Source: Apis mellifera (lineage: Eukaryota; Arthropoda; Insecta; Hymenoptera; Apidae). Taken from it: a stretch of DNA of 64,000 nucleotides. The stretch spans positions 15,106,537 through 15,170,536 of the forward strand of contig NC_037639.1 in the NCBI RefSeq assembly GCF_003254395.2, read 5' to 3'. The notes below the pieces were generated by a model. It was given only the letters and a program-made list of their open reading frames with translations. It made no database searches and was not told the origin of the DNA. The translations under genes and the position numbers were made by a program. Every line of letters begins with the position of its first letter. Positions within the stretch are counted from its first letter, which is position 1. This document shows positions 38,601-49,151 of the stretch, one piece after another.

Positions 38601-41059
38601 ATGGATAAACTTGGATACGTCGTTGCCTGTATATACGGATCGATATTAGTCTCATATGATATAATAATATATACAAATATAAATAATATACTAATAATAT
38701 ACAAATATATAAAAATAATGAAAGATTCGACAGAAAGAATAATTCTGAATAACCTCATCCATACCTGTTGATTTCCATTCAATTGAAAACTTTGGCCGGT
38801 TTGCGTGGCCGGCTGCGAGTAATGAGGTATTATGCTTTGGCTAGATGATGTCAGGTACGTAGTAGAGGCCGGATGTTGCGGTTGTTGCTGTTGTTGCTGT
38901 TGGAGCGGCTGCTGATAGGTTTGCGTATGCGGATAACTCTCCTGATACTGATTGCTCGTGTAATGGGTGTGCGTTTGTTGTTGCTTCTGTTGTTGCTGTG
39001 TTTGCAGAACACTTTGCGAATGCGTGCTCTGTAACTCGGTGTGGCTCAGTTGAGGTTGTTGGTACTGTTGAAGCTTCTGTTGGAAAACTGGTTGCGATTG
39101 GCTGGTAGAGAGCGATGGCGCTGGTGGTATCGGTTCGCTGTAGTAAGGCGGCCCATTTGGAGTCAGTGGTGGACAACCAGGCATCATTGGCGTTAATGGC
39201 ATAGGTGAACCTGCGTACTGTTTCGAACATTCCAGATCACTTTCGTCTCCATAAAATGAAGAAGAGAGGGGAGATATATATAATATAATATAATATAATA
39301 TAATATAATAATATATAATATAATATATATATATATAGAGAGAGAGAGAAAATAAGAAAAATTATTGACATACATGACTCATTTGGGTTGGCATTCCTAG
39401 GCTCAGAGCATGTGGATGAGGTGGGTGTTGATGTTGGCCGAGATTAGGAAGATTTTCTGAGCTGGATCGCAAAATATGACCCTGTGTGACGGAGGGTTGT
39501 TGCGTGGTAATCGTTCCTCTGGTATGATCCAAATCGTGTATCATTCTGTTTGCACTGTTTCGTGGGTTAAAATGATATTCAAAACAATTGAAAGAGAAAT
39601 TGATTGAAGGGACGGACGTTTCGGGGAACGTACCTGTTATCTTGTTCTATCTTCGCTATTATTCTATCGATTTCAGAGCCAGCCGGAGGCCAAGTGGTTG
39701 GAACCGAATGGCCAACCATAGGCCCTCTGCTTCGCGCACGTCTAAGACTTGTTAATTCCAATGATAATTCTTCGTGTCTGACCATCTGCAACTCTGTCTT
39801 CTTTTCGAGCTCCCTTATCTTCGATTGCAACGCTTCAACCGATTCCGGCCCTTGGTATCGTCCTGCTATCTTTTCCCGCAATTGATTCTGTGCTTCTGCA
39901 TGTTGACGCTCCAAGTCCGCCTTTCGAGCTTCTGTTTCACGCATTTGCTGAAAATATGATCCATCGTTTCGTGGGTATATTTTTAAAAATATTTTTCCTT
40001 TCTTTTTTTTTTTTTTATTCTCTAAAAATTTAATCTTCTTTCGAAAAGAAAATAATTATTATTCGTTAATTAAAAATCATCACTCAAGCACGAAATAATG
40101 GAAAGAGTATGATATAAATAAATGATTGGTTATAAGCGAGTTTATTAATCGTGGATAGAAGAAAAAAATTGAGACGTATCAATTATCGATATTGGTTTCT
40201 GTCATTTTCTGATATGGATAAAAATGTGGAAAAAAATATGACCGTCAAACGTTACGTTTTAATATTTGCGGCTGAGGATAGGAAGCCACCTTTAATTTAA
40301 CCGGAAGGGACGGGAGTGATGATCCATGACGAGAATCACCCTCGCTCGATATTAATAATGAAAGAAGCCTTTGTATTCTGAATGCCTCGAAGGAAGGTAC
40401 CAACCGAACTTAAACTAGACGCAAACGCTTGTTTGCTCCCCGAAAACCGCCTAATAGTTGAAAAACTGTATAGTCGAAAGGAGAGGAGAGCGATATTGCT
40501 AAAATGCAGGTTATCTTTTTTTTCTTTTTAATTAAAACGAATTTTTCCGCTCCGCTCCGTTCAAAATTCGCTTAGAACATCAATATTTAATGGCTGACAA
40601 ACACCTCGTTGATAAACCGCTTCTCCTTCGATCCTCGAAAACTTATCTTAACCTCGTCACACATATTTTCATGTATGATCATTACGTGCCCATTACATAT
40701 TTCCATACGTAATTAATTTGTCATGTTGTTGCGCAAAAATGAGAATTTTTATTTTCGAATGAGAAAAAAAAAAGAAAGTTTTAAATTTTATAACAAAATT
40801 ATACGAACAAAAGAAAGAAAAAAAAAATTAAGGTTGTCTAAGAGAGCGACTCAGAGGTAAAGAGGAGACGAAATATAATAAATATTTTTTGAGAAAAAAT
40901 TTTGGCGAGACTCACCTCGAGAATAGATTCAAGAACTGCGTCCTGCATGATGGTGGTTTTCGTGGAGGTGGTAATCCCGACAGCAGATCCGGTATCCTGC
41001 AGCTGCGGAGCCTGAGGTGCCGTGGAAGCGCCACCTCCAACACCACAGCACTGCAACAT
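29431..41059 (-). CDS. Rim-BP: RIM-binding protein (Rim-BP), presynaptic active-zone scaffold
   Basis: Active-zone scaffold that links voltage-gated Ca2+ channels and RIM at synapses. Sixteen coding exons on the minus strand: 41059-40916, 39947-39634, 39545-39374, 39217-38765, 38626-38317, 38192-37606, 37496-37382, 36435-36227, 35990-35586, 35502-34977, 34882-34673, 34602-34394, 34314-34087, 33983-33722, 31638-31430 and 29955-29431. They give 1625 aa with every phase matching. Order: coiled coil (about 50-153), Gln/Ser/Thr-rich linker, SH3-1 (565-629), three fibronectin-III repeats (about 700-1000), SH3-2 (1185-1248), SH3-3 (1275-1337) and a Gln-rich tail (1382-1625). The paired SH3 domains contain the diagnostic VYGEKDADGFYWGE and VYGDLDDDGFYMGE. 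The start of exon 4 could lie up to 30 nt further upstream. Donors of exons 8, 11 and 12 are weak (GTTCGT, GTTCGT, GTCTTT) but are forced by homology and phase. The true 3' end is uncertain. Confidence 0.92.
29956..31429. other. Rim-BP last intron (1.47 kb), no further feature
   Basis: This interval separates the final two Gln-rich coding exons and has clear splice borders. It contains A/T-rich sequence, a (TA)n run at 30,359-30,375 and no frame I accept. Confidence 0.6.
32230..32850. repeat. (TA)n and (GATA)n microsatellites in Rim-BP intron
   Basis: Alternating TA/TATG runs (32,236-32,360 and 32,520-32,625) are followed by an imperfect (GATA/TAGA)n array from about 32,622 to 32,845, with GATT, GAAA and AGAG interruptions. 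It lies in the 2.1-kb intron between Rim-BP exons 14 and 15. On the minus strand it reads as Ser-Ile-Tyr-Leu repeats, an artefact. Confidence 0.95.
36595..36626. repeat. (GA)n microsatellite in Rim-BP intron
   Basis: An imperfect (GA)n run with one GACA interruption lies in the Rim-BP intron between exons 7 and 8. On the coding strand it reads (TC)n and may contribute pyrimidines upstream of exon 8, though it lies 160 bp away. Confidence 0.8.
39330..39352. repeat. (TA)n-(GA)n microsatellite in Rim-BP intron 3
   Basis: A (TA)n run passes into (GA)n about 25 bp downstream (minus sense: upstream) of exon 3. It forms part of a polypyrimidine-like stretch on the minus strand. Confidence 0.8.
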
Positions 41060-41382
41060 CCCTGAAGTCTGAAACCCTCGCCCGTCTTTATCACGGCCAG
41101 TCCCTATCGATCTACCGTGTATCTAGGAGCTATCTTAATTAATTGGCGGCTTTTGCGGGGCCTGCCAGGCTGCACACGACGATCCCACGATTAGGCGTAT
41201 TCAATTCTCTGGATGCGAAAAGGAATTCTTTTTTCATTGCGCCCCCACGATACCCTCAGCCCCCTTAGGTATGTGAATCGACTGAAAACAGCCGGTCACT
41301 CTTCTTGCACATATAACCGTGAAAAAAGATACTTTTCGCATTCAACCCTCTGTATACCGCAACAACAACGGCTACTGTACAG

Positions 41383-41390
41383 TATATAAG
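41383..41390 (+). promoter_or_regulatory. TATA-box-like TATATAAG upstream of orphan ORF
   Basis: TATATAAG occurs in a locally mixed-composition segment 184 bp before the ATG of the 95-aa ORF at 41574. A TATA-driven start would fall near 41,415, leaving a 5' UTR of about 160 nt. By chance such words are common in A/T-rich DNA, so this is suggestive only. Confidence 0.35.
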
Positions 41391-41573
41391 TCTACAATCC
41401 TAGATATAGAATATTTCTCTTTTCTATCATTGTCAACAATTGATATTAATCGATAATATATATATTTATTGGTTGATATATAGAGGATTAAACGGAAACA
41501 AGAATCGGCATGCCAACATTCGTCGCGCTCTATTAAAAAAAACCACGGCAACGTTGCAACGATTCCGCCGATA

Positions 41574-41861
41574 ATGGCACACGTGCGCGTTCTACGTTAT
41601 AATTATCGCGATTGCACGTTCTATTGGTTTGAAAAAACGTTCGACGCGCATAAACCGGAGACGGATGAATTCAATAACGAATTACCGATAACCCTGCCAC
41701 TAAATGGGAAGAAATTCAATCAACGAGATTACTGGCAACAGGTTCTTTCGGAATGTTTTGATCAAAATATATCTAGATACGATCGAATATCGGCCTTTGT
41801 TATTACGTTCACGAGCGTAATAAGTTCAAGAACGTTACAACAACAAGTTGTTATGTGTTAA
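41574..41861 (+). CDS. Unrecognised intronless 95-aa ORF, candidate orphan gene
   Basis: I do not recognise this protein. The frame opens with ATG in the context GATAATGG and runs 95 codons to TAA in sequence whose composition is closer to coding than its flanks. The product is hydrophilic, contains no signal peptide, membrane helix or simple repeat, and has a balanced residue mix (MAHVRVLRYNYRDCTFYWF at the start). A TATA-like word sits at 41383 and AATAAA at 41996, framing a compact single-exon unit on the strand opposite Rim-BP, just upstream of its first coding exon. It could be a lineage-restricted gene, a degraded retrocopy, or a chance frame in the Rim-BP promoter. Confidence 0.4.
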   Translation: MAHVRVLRYNYRDCTFYWFEKTFDAHKPETDEFNNELPITLPLNGKKFNQRDYWQQVLSECFDQNISRYDRISAFVITFTSVISSRTLQQQVVMC

Positions 41862-41995
41862 ATCTAAGTTTGATGTCGCATTTGTATGATGAACGAATGT
41901 AAAAAGTTTTCCGAAGGAAAAGATCTTTTTTGAGGTTAGAAATATTATATATATATTATACGTATAACATGGATGTGTTATTCTGAATTTTTAGA

Positions 41996-42001
41996 AATAA
42001 A
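41996..42001 (+). terminator. Poly(A) signal AATAAA after orphan ORF
   Basis: AATAAA lies 135 bp after the TAA of the 95-aa ORF. Such hexamers are frequent in A/T-rich DNA, so this supports the unit only weakly. Confidence 0.3.
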
Positions 42002-44128
42002 AAAAACACTCGTTCTTGTTTCGTTTATTAGATTAGATTAAATAGATTTTTTCTTGTATCAATTTGGTGAAAAATATGTTAAAGTAAAGGTTAGATTTTA
42101 ATAACGATAAAGTAACAAAGTTAAATTATAATTAGAAAAGAAACCATCGAATACTACGATGAATAAATTTATGATTTATTTTGTGTTAGAAAGTGAAATA
42201 TGAAAATAAAATATTCGTAGAGAAAATTCAAAAGTAAGAGGAGATTTAAAATCATTTATCGATAGAATTTAACGAAATATATAATATTTTCAGTTATTTT
42301 AATCTGTTTTTGCATCATCTTGCGATATATTCAATCTTAATAAAATCTTATTAAATTTATTTTTCGAATCAATTCTAATAAAAATATCCATATGCTTTAT
42401 TCGAAATTACGAGATAATAAATATATGTTACAAAAAAAAAAGAAGTGTTTCTATTCTTCGAATAATCTATAAATAATCTGTATCATCTTTCAAAACAATT
42501 CATCTTGTTTTCGATAGCGGAAGTTAAGAAATTTATTTAATTTCAATATGATGACAACAGCTCAATTTTACCGGTTCTACGTTCGAATAATCCAATCACA
42601 GTCAGAAGGGACATGTTAATCCAGAAAAAGTCGAACGCAAATATTAAAACTGTATAGAATATAGCAACCGATATCTAGATAATATGCATAAGTATTATTC
42701 AATAAAGCCTCTTTCCTTTTATTTTAATTTGTCTTTTAATCCATAATACTATTTAATGTAATTAATTATCTTTAGAAATTAGAAGAATTTACTATGCTAC
42801 ATCAATTTAATTAAATGATATATATACGATAAGCATAAATATTGATTTGAAAAATATTTATTAATTTTCACGTGACGAAGAAATCATCATTTTTAGGAAC
42901 GAATATATACTTTATCCGGCGAGAAATATGTTTCAACTTTGCTCACGATACGCAAGCCCAATAGAAACGACAAAGCTAAAGCGCAGAAGTTGGCAGCAAA
43001 AAGGCAATTAAACTTGATTCATTGAATAAAAGAAGGATGATGTTTGCAAAAAAAATGCAGCGCGATGAAAATCGATTTCGAGAAAATAGAATAAATAAGA
43101 ATATATAGAAATAAGAATATATCGAAAGAGCGGACCAATGACTTGGCCTTTCGAAAGGAAAGACACTTGTTTTAAACCGCTTGAGACATGATAAAAATTT
43201 CAAAAGGGAAACAAATGAAAGTGACCTCTCGACATTCGGTCGCTGGGAAAGGAAGAGTCGGGGGGCGGTAGTTAAACAGAAAGAAGGAGAGATTCAGAAT
43301 GAGTTTCTGTCTATGAGTACGGGTCGAGTGGCACGGCACTGCTTATTGATCTCACTACCAATGGTACGTAGTATACATATACACCCGGTGCGCACGGGAC
43401 ATCACTGCACGGCAATACGTAATATATCCACTATCACTATGAACTGCCTACTTGCCATCACCACGAGTAACAGCTATATACGTCGACACAACTAACAGAA
43501 TATGTTTTTTTACGATATGTCATTATACCAATGACAACCGGTCACCACCGTTGTCTCTGTTTCCAACACTGACACTTCGTTCTTTTCCTCACTAGGCCAC
43601 GTTTTTCAACATTCCTCCATTTCCTTACTTATTTTACATTATAATACCGAGACGACACGTATATATTTATTTTTCTGTGAGTTGCAACGGTACCGTGTGA
43701 ATATTCTATTTTTTTTTTTTCGATAATTCGTATAAAATTCGAATGTGAAATCTTTTTTTTTAATCACATGAAATCTCATGAAAATCTCTTTTCTTTCTTC
43801 ACTCTTATATATATATATATGTGTATATATATTTGCACTTAAGCACTTATATATTCGTCGTAACGAATTTCTCTGATTTTTCTTTAAGCAAAAACACATA
43901 CGCGCAAGTACTCTTCCATTCTCTCTTTCTCTCGCTCTTTCTCTATTGCTATCTCTCTCTCTCTCTCTTTCTCTCTCTCATTCTCCCTCATTTTCTTACT
44001 TTTCAATCAAAACTAACAAACTTCTATTTCCTTTCTTTTTCTCCCTTCCATTCAATCTTATATAAACTCTCGTACTGGCTGTTCATGATGCTTGCTTTCG
44101 TTTCTTTCACGAGATGCACGACACTTAC

Positions 44129-44343
44129 GATAACCGAGTCGAAGGGATTGTGGCAGGCCAGGGCTGCTGCTGCTGATGAGCGAACTTCACGGGATTCGCG
44201 AGCTTTTTCACTCGGCTATCATCCCGTACAAGCTCCAAGATCTGCTCGGCCGTGGAAGGCAGGCGGCAGGGCTGCTGGAAAACGGGGGAGGAGGTATATT
44301 CGCTCGCCCACCGGAGAAAGGGGCAACGAGTGGGGGTAGGCAC
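44129..44343 (-). other. Candidate 5' exon of Rim-BP (minus strand) ending in GTAAGT donor
   Basis: A minus-strand open frame of about 72 codons (MPTPTRCPFLRW at the start, containing AEQILELVRDDSRVKKLA) ends at a strong donor TATC|GTAAGTG. The segment is much more G/C-rich than its flanks. Spliced to the acceptors just before the Rim-BP ATG (TTTCAG and ACTTCAG near 41,070) it would not be in frame, so it is more likely a 5' UTR exon with an upstream ORF, or an alternative first exon. The plus strand is also open here, which lowers confidence. Confidence 0.3.
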
Positions 44344-45616
44344 GGGTCTGGCGGGAGTATAGTTACTTAGAGGGGATAGAGGACCGGGAAAAAGAGAGAA
44401 AGAGAGAGAGAGGAGGTAGGGGTGCTGTCACTGGAAAAGCAGCCAGGGGTAGGAACTCCCGTCACCACCAGATATGGGTCACTTTACGATCGATACCGAT
44501 ATAGAACCCCTTCAAAGCTAGGGATCACGAACGATCGCCTACGTCATTTTTACTTTAATATAGCACCTTAACCTATAGTTCTTTTTTTTCAGCTTTTTCA
44601 AATTTAAAAAAAAAAAAAAACGAAAGAAAGAAAATAAATAAAGATAATACTTCCGTGATATGATATGTACTTAATACAATATTGATGATTTTCTGAATAC
44701 AATTTCGAAAAAAATATAGTTTTAATCGGGGAAAATTAAACATGGCGTATTACAACGGCTAGCTCGAGAATTAATACGTACACTTCTTGAAAGTCTAGTG
44801 ACTTTACAGAAGGGTTTATCTCATAGCTACATGGGGATGTAGCTTTTATAAAAGACCAATCAATACACGTAAGACAATCCACCAATCTTTCTCTCCCTTT
44901 TTATTCTTTCGACTATCTTTCTTACTCTTTCTTTTTCTCTTCTTACATACACTCTCCTTGTTACTCCTTCCCCTTTTGACTTTCCTCTCCTCTATTCATC
45001 CATCCTCTCTTTCCACTTACCTATATATGTTGTATACTTATATTCACTATATATTCTGTCTCTGTGTTGAATCTATTTTCTCTCTTTATTCCGTGTATTT
45101 TTCTTTCCATTTTATTTTATTTTTCAATGAATATATAAACATCATCTAGCGTGGGTTTAAATATCATCCGGACTGGATGAGGAAAAAAAGATAAAAAAGA
45201 AATCAAGCTTTGTAAAATTTTAAATTATTTATTAATTATTAAGATTTTTTTCATTTTTTTCTTTTCTTTTTTTATTTTTAGAATTCGATATAAAACTCTT
45301 AACTATTAGGAAAAAATTCTTTTCGAAAGCCATTGTATTTATATAACGTACAAAGTAATCATATTAGTCTTATTAAATTCACACGATATATTTTATAAAA
45401 TATTATTTCATATTATTATATATTTGTAACTTGTACTATATGTATATAATAAATTGCAATGTGCGAAATATGATGTTATCGATATGTATATTTAAATATC
45501 AATAATGACATCAAGAACTGACTTACGTAGTTGGTGTCCAATAGAAAAAAATATGAGAGCAAGAACCTCGTGATAGGCACGGCCCTGACAGAAGCGCAGG
45601 CGTCCTTGCGATTGAG

Positions 45617-45624
45617 TGACGTCA
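45617..45624. promoter_or_regulatory. Palindromic CRE TGACGTCA in putative Rim-BP upstream promoter
   Basis: A perfect CRE sits within a 150-bp G/C-richer island (45,560-45,700). A donor-like GTAAGT on the minus strand lies about 90 bp downstream in minus sense. This arrangement suits a distal 5' exon and promoter of Rim-BP, about 4.6 kb upstream of its ATG. It is an inference from motif and composition. Confidence 0.4.
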
Positions 45625-46751
45625 TGGGTCTAAGGCACGGGGCGTTATACGCTTATCAATGAACGTACGACGCCTACGGCGGATACCTGTTTTCTAGTAA
45701 CTAACACCCTCTCTTACCCGCTCTATCTTTGTACCCCATACAGTTTATCCTTCGGTCAATTATAATTTTATAATTTGATTAAATGCCAATTTTAAAAAAT
45801 TTTTTTAAATATTCATTATTATCCATGCTTTTAAATCATTGCACCTCAATTTTGTACATATTTTTCTCATTTGCAACGTAAATACACAAACATGTCTTAC
45901 TCATTGAGTAATTTGATCTCAAATCGATTGCGTACTATGATTTTGTTTGAATTGAACAGAAAGAGGTCAAATATGTGTATATTGTTTCAGCTTTTTATAC
46001 ATTATACGTACATATTTACAGTCATATTTTACAAAAATAGAAATATTTTTTGATTCTTTCATAACAAATTTGTACTGAAATATTTCCGTTTTTTTTTATC
46101 TTTTTCCTCTTTTTATATTGATTTTGAATATTAAAATTGAACGTAATTAAAAATATTTTTTATATTGTATTATTAATTTTTCTCAATAAATTTTTAATAA
46201 TTACGCATTCCTTTACAAATATATAATTATACTAATTTTACTTTTTATTTATTTTTTCTTCATATTTTTCGTTCATTCATTATTTACTTTTTCATAATTT
46301 TAATGATTTAAAACTATGATATACATTTTATTATTTTGAATTTCAGAAATCGATCAACGATATAAAATAATTGTAATGCTTAAAATTTTATTAAAAGGAT
46401 TTAATAAATAATATGTTTAATATATTCATATTAAACAATTGTAGAATTCTATTATTATAAACAAGCTGATTCAAGTTTTTTTTCACTGATAATATAAAAT
46501 ATTCTTTTCAATATTAAAATAAATATGTTTTAAAAAATGTTATAAAATGATTATATTAAAAATAAAAAAAATTAAATATTTTTAATTTTTATTAATTAAT
46601 AAATATCTATAAAAGGAAACAAATATTATATATTTTTTCTAAAATATAAAAGAAGCGTTTTAAAGTGTTTTCTAAATATAGATTATTACAAGTGATATTT
46701 CCAATTAAACATCTAAATAAGCAAATAATACTTAGGAAAGTAAGTATATAC

Positions 46752-46819
46752 TGTCCTGTAACGTACGATTTCGTGTCCTTTTCTGATTCGTCAGCGCCAA
46801 AACGCCGCATTTGCTTCAC
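46752..46819 (-). other. Exon-like minus-strand segment (68 nt), unassigned
   Basis: On the minus strand an acceptor-like AAATACAG is followed by an open stretch encoding VKQMRRFGADESEKDTKSYV and then a donor-like ACA|GTATAT. The segment is distinctly less A/T-rich than its surroundings. If unspliced, the frame continues through a hydrophobic stretch (YILTFLSIICLFRCLIG) to a stop at 46607, giving a 67-70 aa protein. I cannot assign it to a gene. It lies between Rim-BP upstream DNA and the wbl start. Confidence 0.25.
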
Positions 46820-47098
46820 CTGTATTTAATCAAGCACATCAAGTACTGTAACATTTGAGGTTATTTTCAAGTAGTAACTAGAAGAAGTTTAATATAACTA
46901 TTCGGCTCTTTTTACATTTCTCTTCTTTTAGTTACATTTATATATGACCGGTTGCCAACTTTATGAAAACGTGCGATAATCAAGAAGTTAGTTAATACGT
47001 AGCGCACATCGCTAAAAGAATTATTTTTACTAAGTTATCGTTTCTTGAATGATAAGAAGCATCTAAAAAGTTATTGATAGTTTCCTGCCGGTTATAAC

Positions 47099-48430
47099 AT
47101 GCTCTCATCAATTGTAATATTTCTTATTATTGGAATTGCGGCTGCTGAAGACTGCAAAGGATGTGTTTCTCTGGATTCTTATTCCTTTGACAAGGTATTT
47201 TATGAATACATCAAAAATGATAAAAAAAAAATGTAATTTTAATTCTTGGATTAGTAGGCTTAAAAAGTAATTATTTGAAAATAAACAAAAATCAGTTATT
47301 TTTTTAAATTTCTTTGTTCTTTTTATCTTGTTGATTAGATAATTTGTTGCCATGGTTACAAGACGCTTAGTTACGTCATAGATATATATATATATCTAAT
47401 ATATATATGTAAAATATAGAAATTTATATAATTATTTATATAAATATATTAATTATTTATATAATTATAATAGAAATTATATGTATTAATACATATGAAA
47501 ATAATATATATTTATACATATTATTTTTTTTTTTTATACAAAGCGAATAATAAATGATTAATAAAAAACATTCGTTTGTTATAAATGTATTATTGATTTA
47601 AATATTTATTGCGCAAGTTATTGTATAAATATCTAATAATATTGTAATGTTTATAATATAGGTGATACCGAAATTCAAAGCTGCAATTGTTAAATTTGAT
47701 GTAGCATTTCCATATGGAGAAAAACATGAACAATATGCGCAAATAGCCGCCGCAACAAAAGATTCTCATGATTTGTTGGTAGCTGAAGTGAGAGTGAAAG
47801 ATTATGGCAATAAAGACAATTCTGATCTTGCTACTCGATATAAAATAAAGTCCGAGGCTTTTCCCGCTATTCTTCTATTTCTTCAAGGAAAAACAGATCC
47901 TATTCTATTCGTTGCAGAAAAAGAAACTGATTTTACCGCGGATAATATAAAACGATTTGTTAAAACAAAGTCTGGAATATATCTTGGTTTACCCGGTTGT
48001 GTGGAACAACTTGATAGACTTGCTGAAGAATTTAGGACAAGCGGAGAATCGGAAAGAAAGGTAACATTATATTATATACATAATATATATTTACGTATAT
48101 GTTTATATATATGTAAATATATATATATATATGTATACAGCATAAATAACAGTTTATAAGTTTATATAATTTTTTTTTTTATATTTTTCGTAGGAAATAT
48201 TAAACAAAGCTAAAGTCTTTGAAGAAACATTACCCGAAATACAACGCGCTGCGGCAAAAGTTTACGTTAAAACTATGGAAAAAATATTAGAAAAAGGAGA
48301 TGTTTTTGTTCAAACAGAACAAACAAGAATAGAAGGCATATTAAAAGGGAAATTATCAAATGAAAAGAAACGCACAATGGAAGAAAAACGTAATATCCTT
48401 CATTCTTTCTTATACAGAGATGAATTATGA
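47099..48430 (+). CDS. wbl: Windbeutel / ERp29, ER lumenal thioredoxin-fold chaperone
   Basis: ER chaperone of the PDI-D group; in flies it escorts the sulfotransferase Pipe from ER to Golgi for dorsoventral patterning. Three exons, 47099-47194, 47662-48060 and 48194-48430, give 243 aa. Residues 1-16 (MLSSIVIFLIIGIAAA) form a signal peptide. The mature N terminus carries E-D-C-K-G-C, a CxxC like that of insect Windbeutel and unlike the single Cys of mammalian ERp29. The thioredoxin-like domain follows (VIPKFKAAIVKFDVAFPYGE; FPAILLF). The all-helical ERp29 C-terminal domain comes next. The protein ends in RDEL, a KDEL-type retrieval signal. The length matches the family. The gene is convergent with RanBP1, with 721 bp between stops. 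Confidence 0.95.
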
Positions 48431-49151
48431 AGAAATTATCATATTATAGTATTATTAAATTTTGTTATACATACTTTTGTAAAAATAGTATCATATTGAA
48501 ATTGAATAATTAATCATTTTCAAATCCAATATTTTACAATTAATTTTTTATATCATAAAATAACAAGAAAAAGTTGAAGATGTCAATTCTTACTTCAAAT
48601 CATTCCAATATCTCTACAATTTGTAATGCAAAACTGCAATTTATAATAGTTGTAAAAAAATTGGAAAAATATTTAAAAGAAATAAAATATTTAAAAAACC
48701 TATTTCAAATTTTAAAAACAAATATCCTCCTGTAAACATTCAAATTTTAATATTATTTTAATTTCCATGAAATGCGCATGGATATATAAAAATATATATT
48801 ATAGAAGATGTTTAAAAAAAATTTAATAAAATTATAACCAAGTAAATTTTCAAACATATAGAATTAAACAGTTGTTACTTTTTAATTTCTTATTCCTGTC
48901 AGATTTAATATGTGTTAACTTCTTCATCATAGTATAAATGCTAAAATATTCTTCATTAAGAAATCACAGACAACATATAACGATTGTATAAATATTGAAA
49001 ATTTGTTTAACTCATCTATTAACGTTGTTGTTAAAATATTTCCCTACATTAAATTCACTGATCAAATATTAAACATATGCATAGATGTATGTTTATGTTG
49101 GAATGTGCACTTATAAATAACATCTCTAATTCAGAGATGTAAATTTTACTT
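48431..49151. other. Convergent 3' UTR spacer between wbl and RanBP1
   Basis: A/T-rich sequence between two facing stop codons, presumably holding both 3' UTRs. I see no coding frame or notable repeat. Confidence 0.6.

Larger units (their letters stand above)
42002..46606. other. Upstream region of Rim-BP: promoter/5' UTR candidates, no confirmed coding gene
   Basis: This region probably contains Rim-BP 5' non-coding exons and promoters. Segments with higher G/C content lie at about 43,180-43,500, 44,090-44,560 and 45,530-45,700, separated by A/T-rich DNA. A (CT)n run lies at 43,949-43,980. A GTAAGT donor on the minus strand (revcomp of ACTTAC) occurs at 44,123-44,128. A second donor-like ACTTAC occurs at 45,522-45,527 beside the CRE. 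The open frames here lack recognisable domains. Confidence 0.5.

Noticed and set aside
43181..43495. 104-aa plus-strand ORF upstream of Rim-BP
   Set aside because: Composition and content show no protein-like pattern; it is probably promoter or 5' UTR sequence on the opposite strand.
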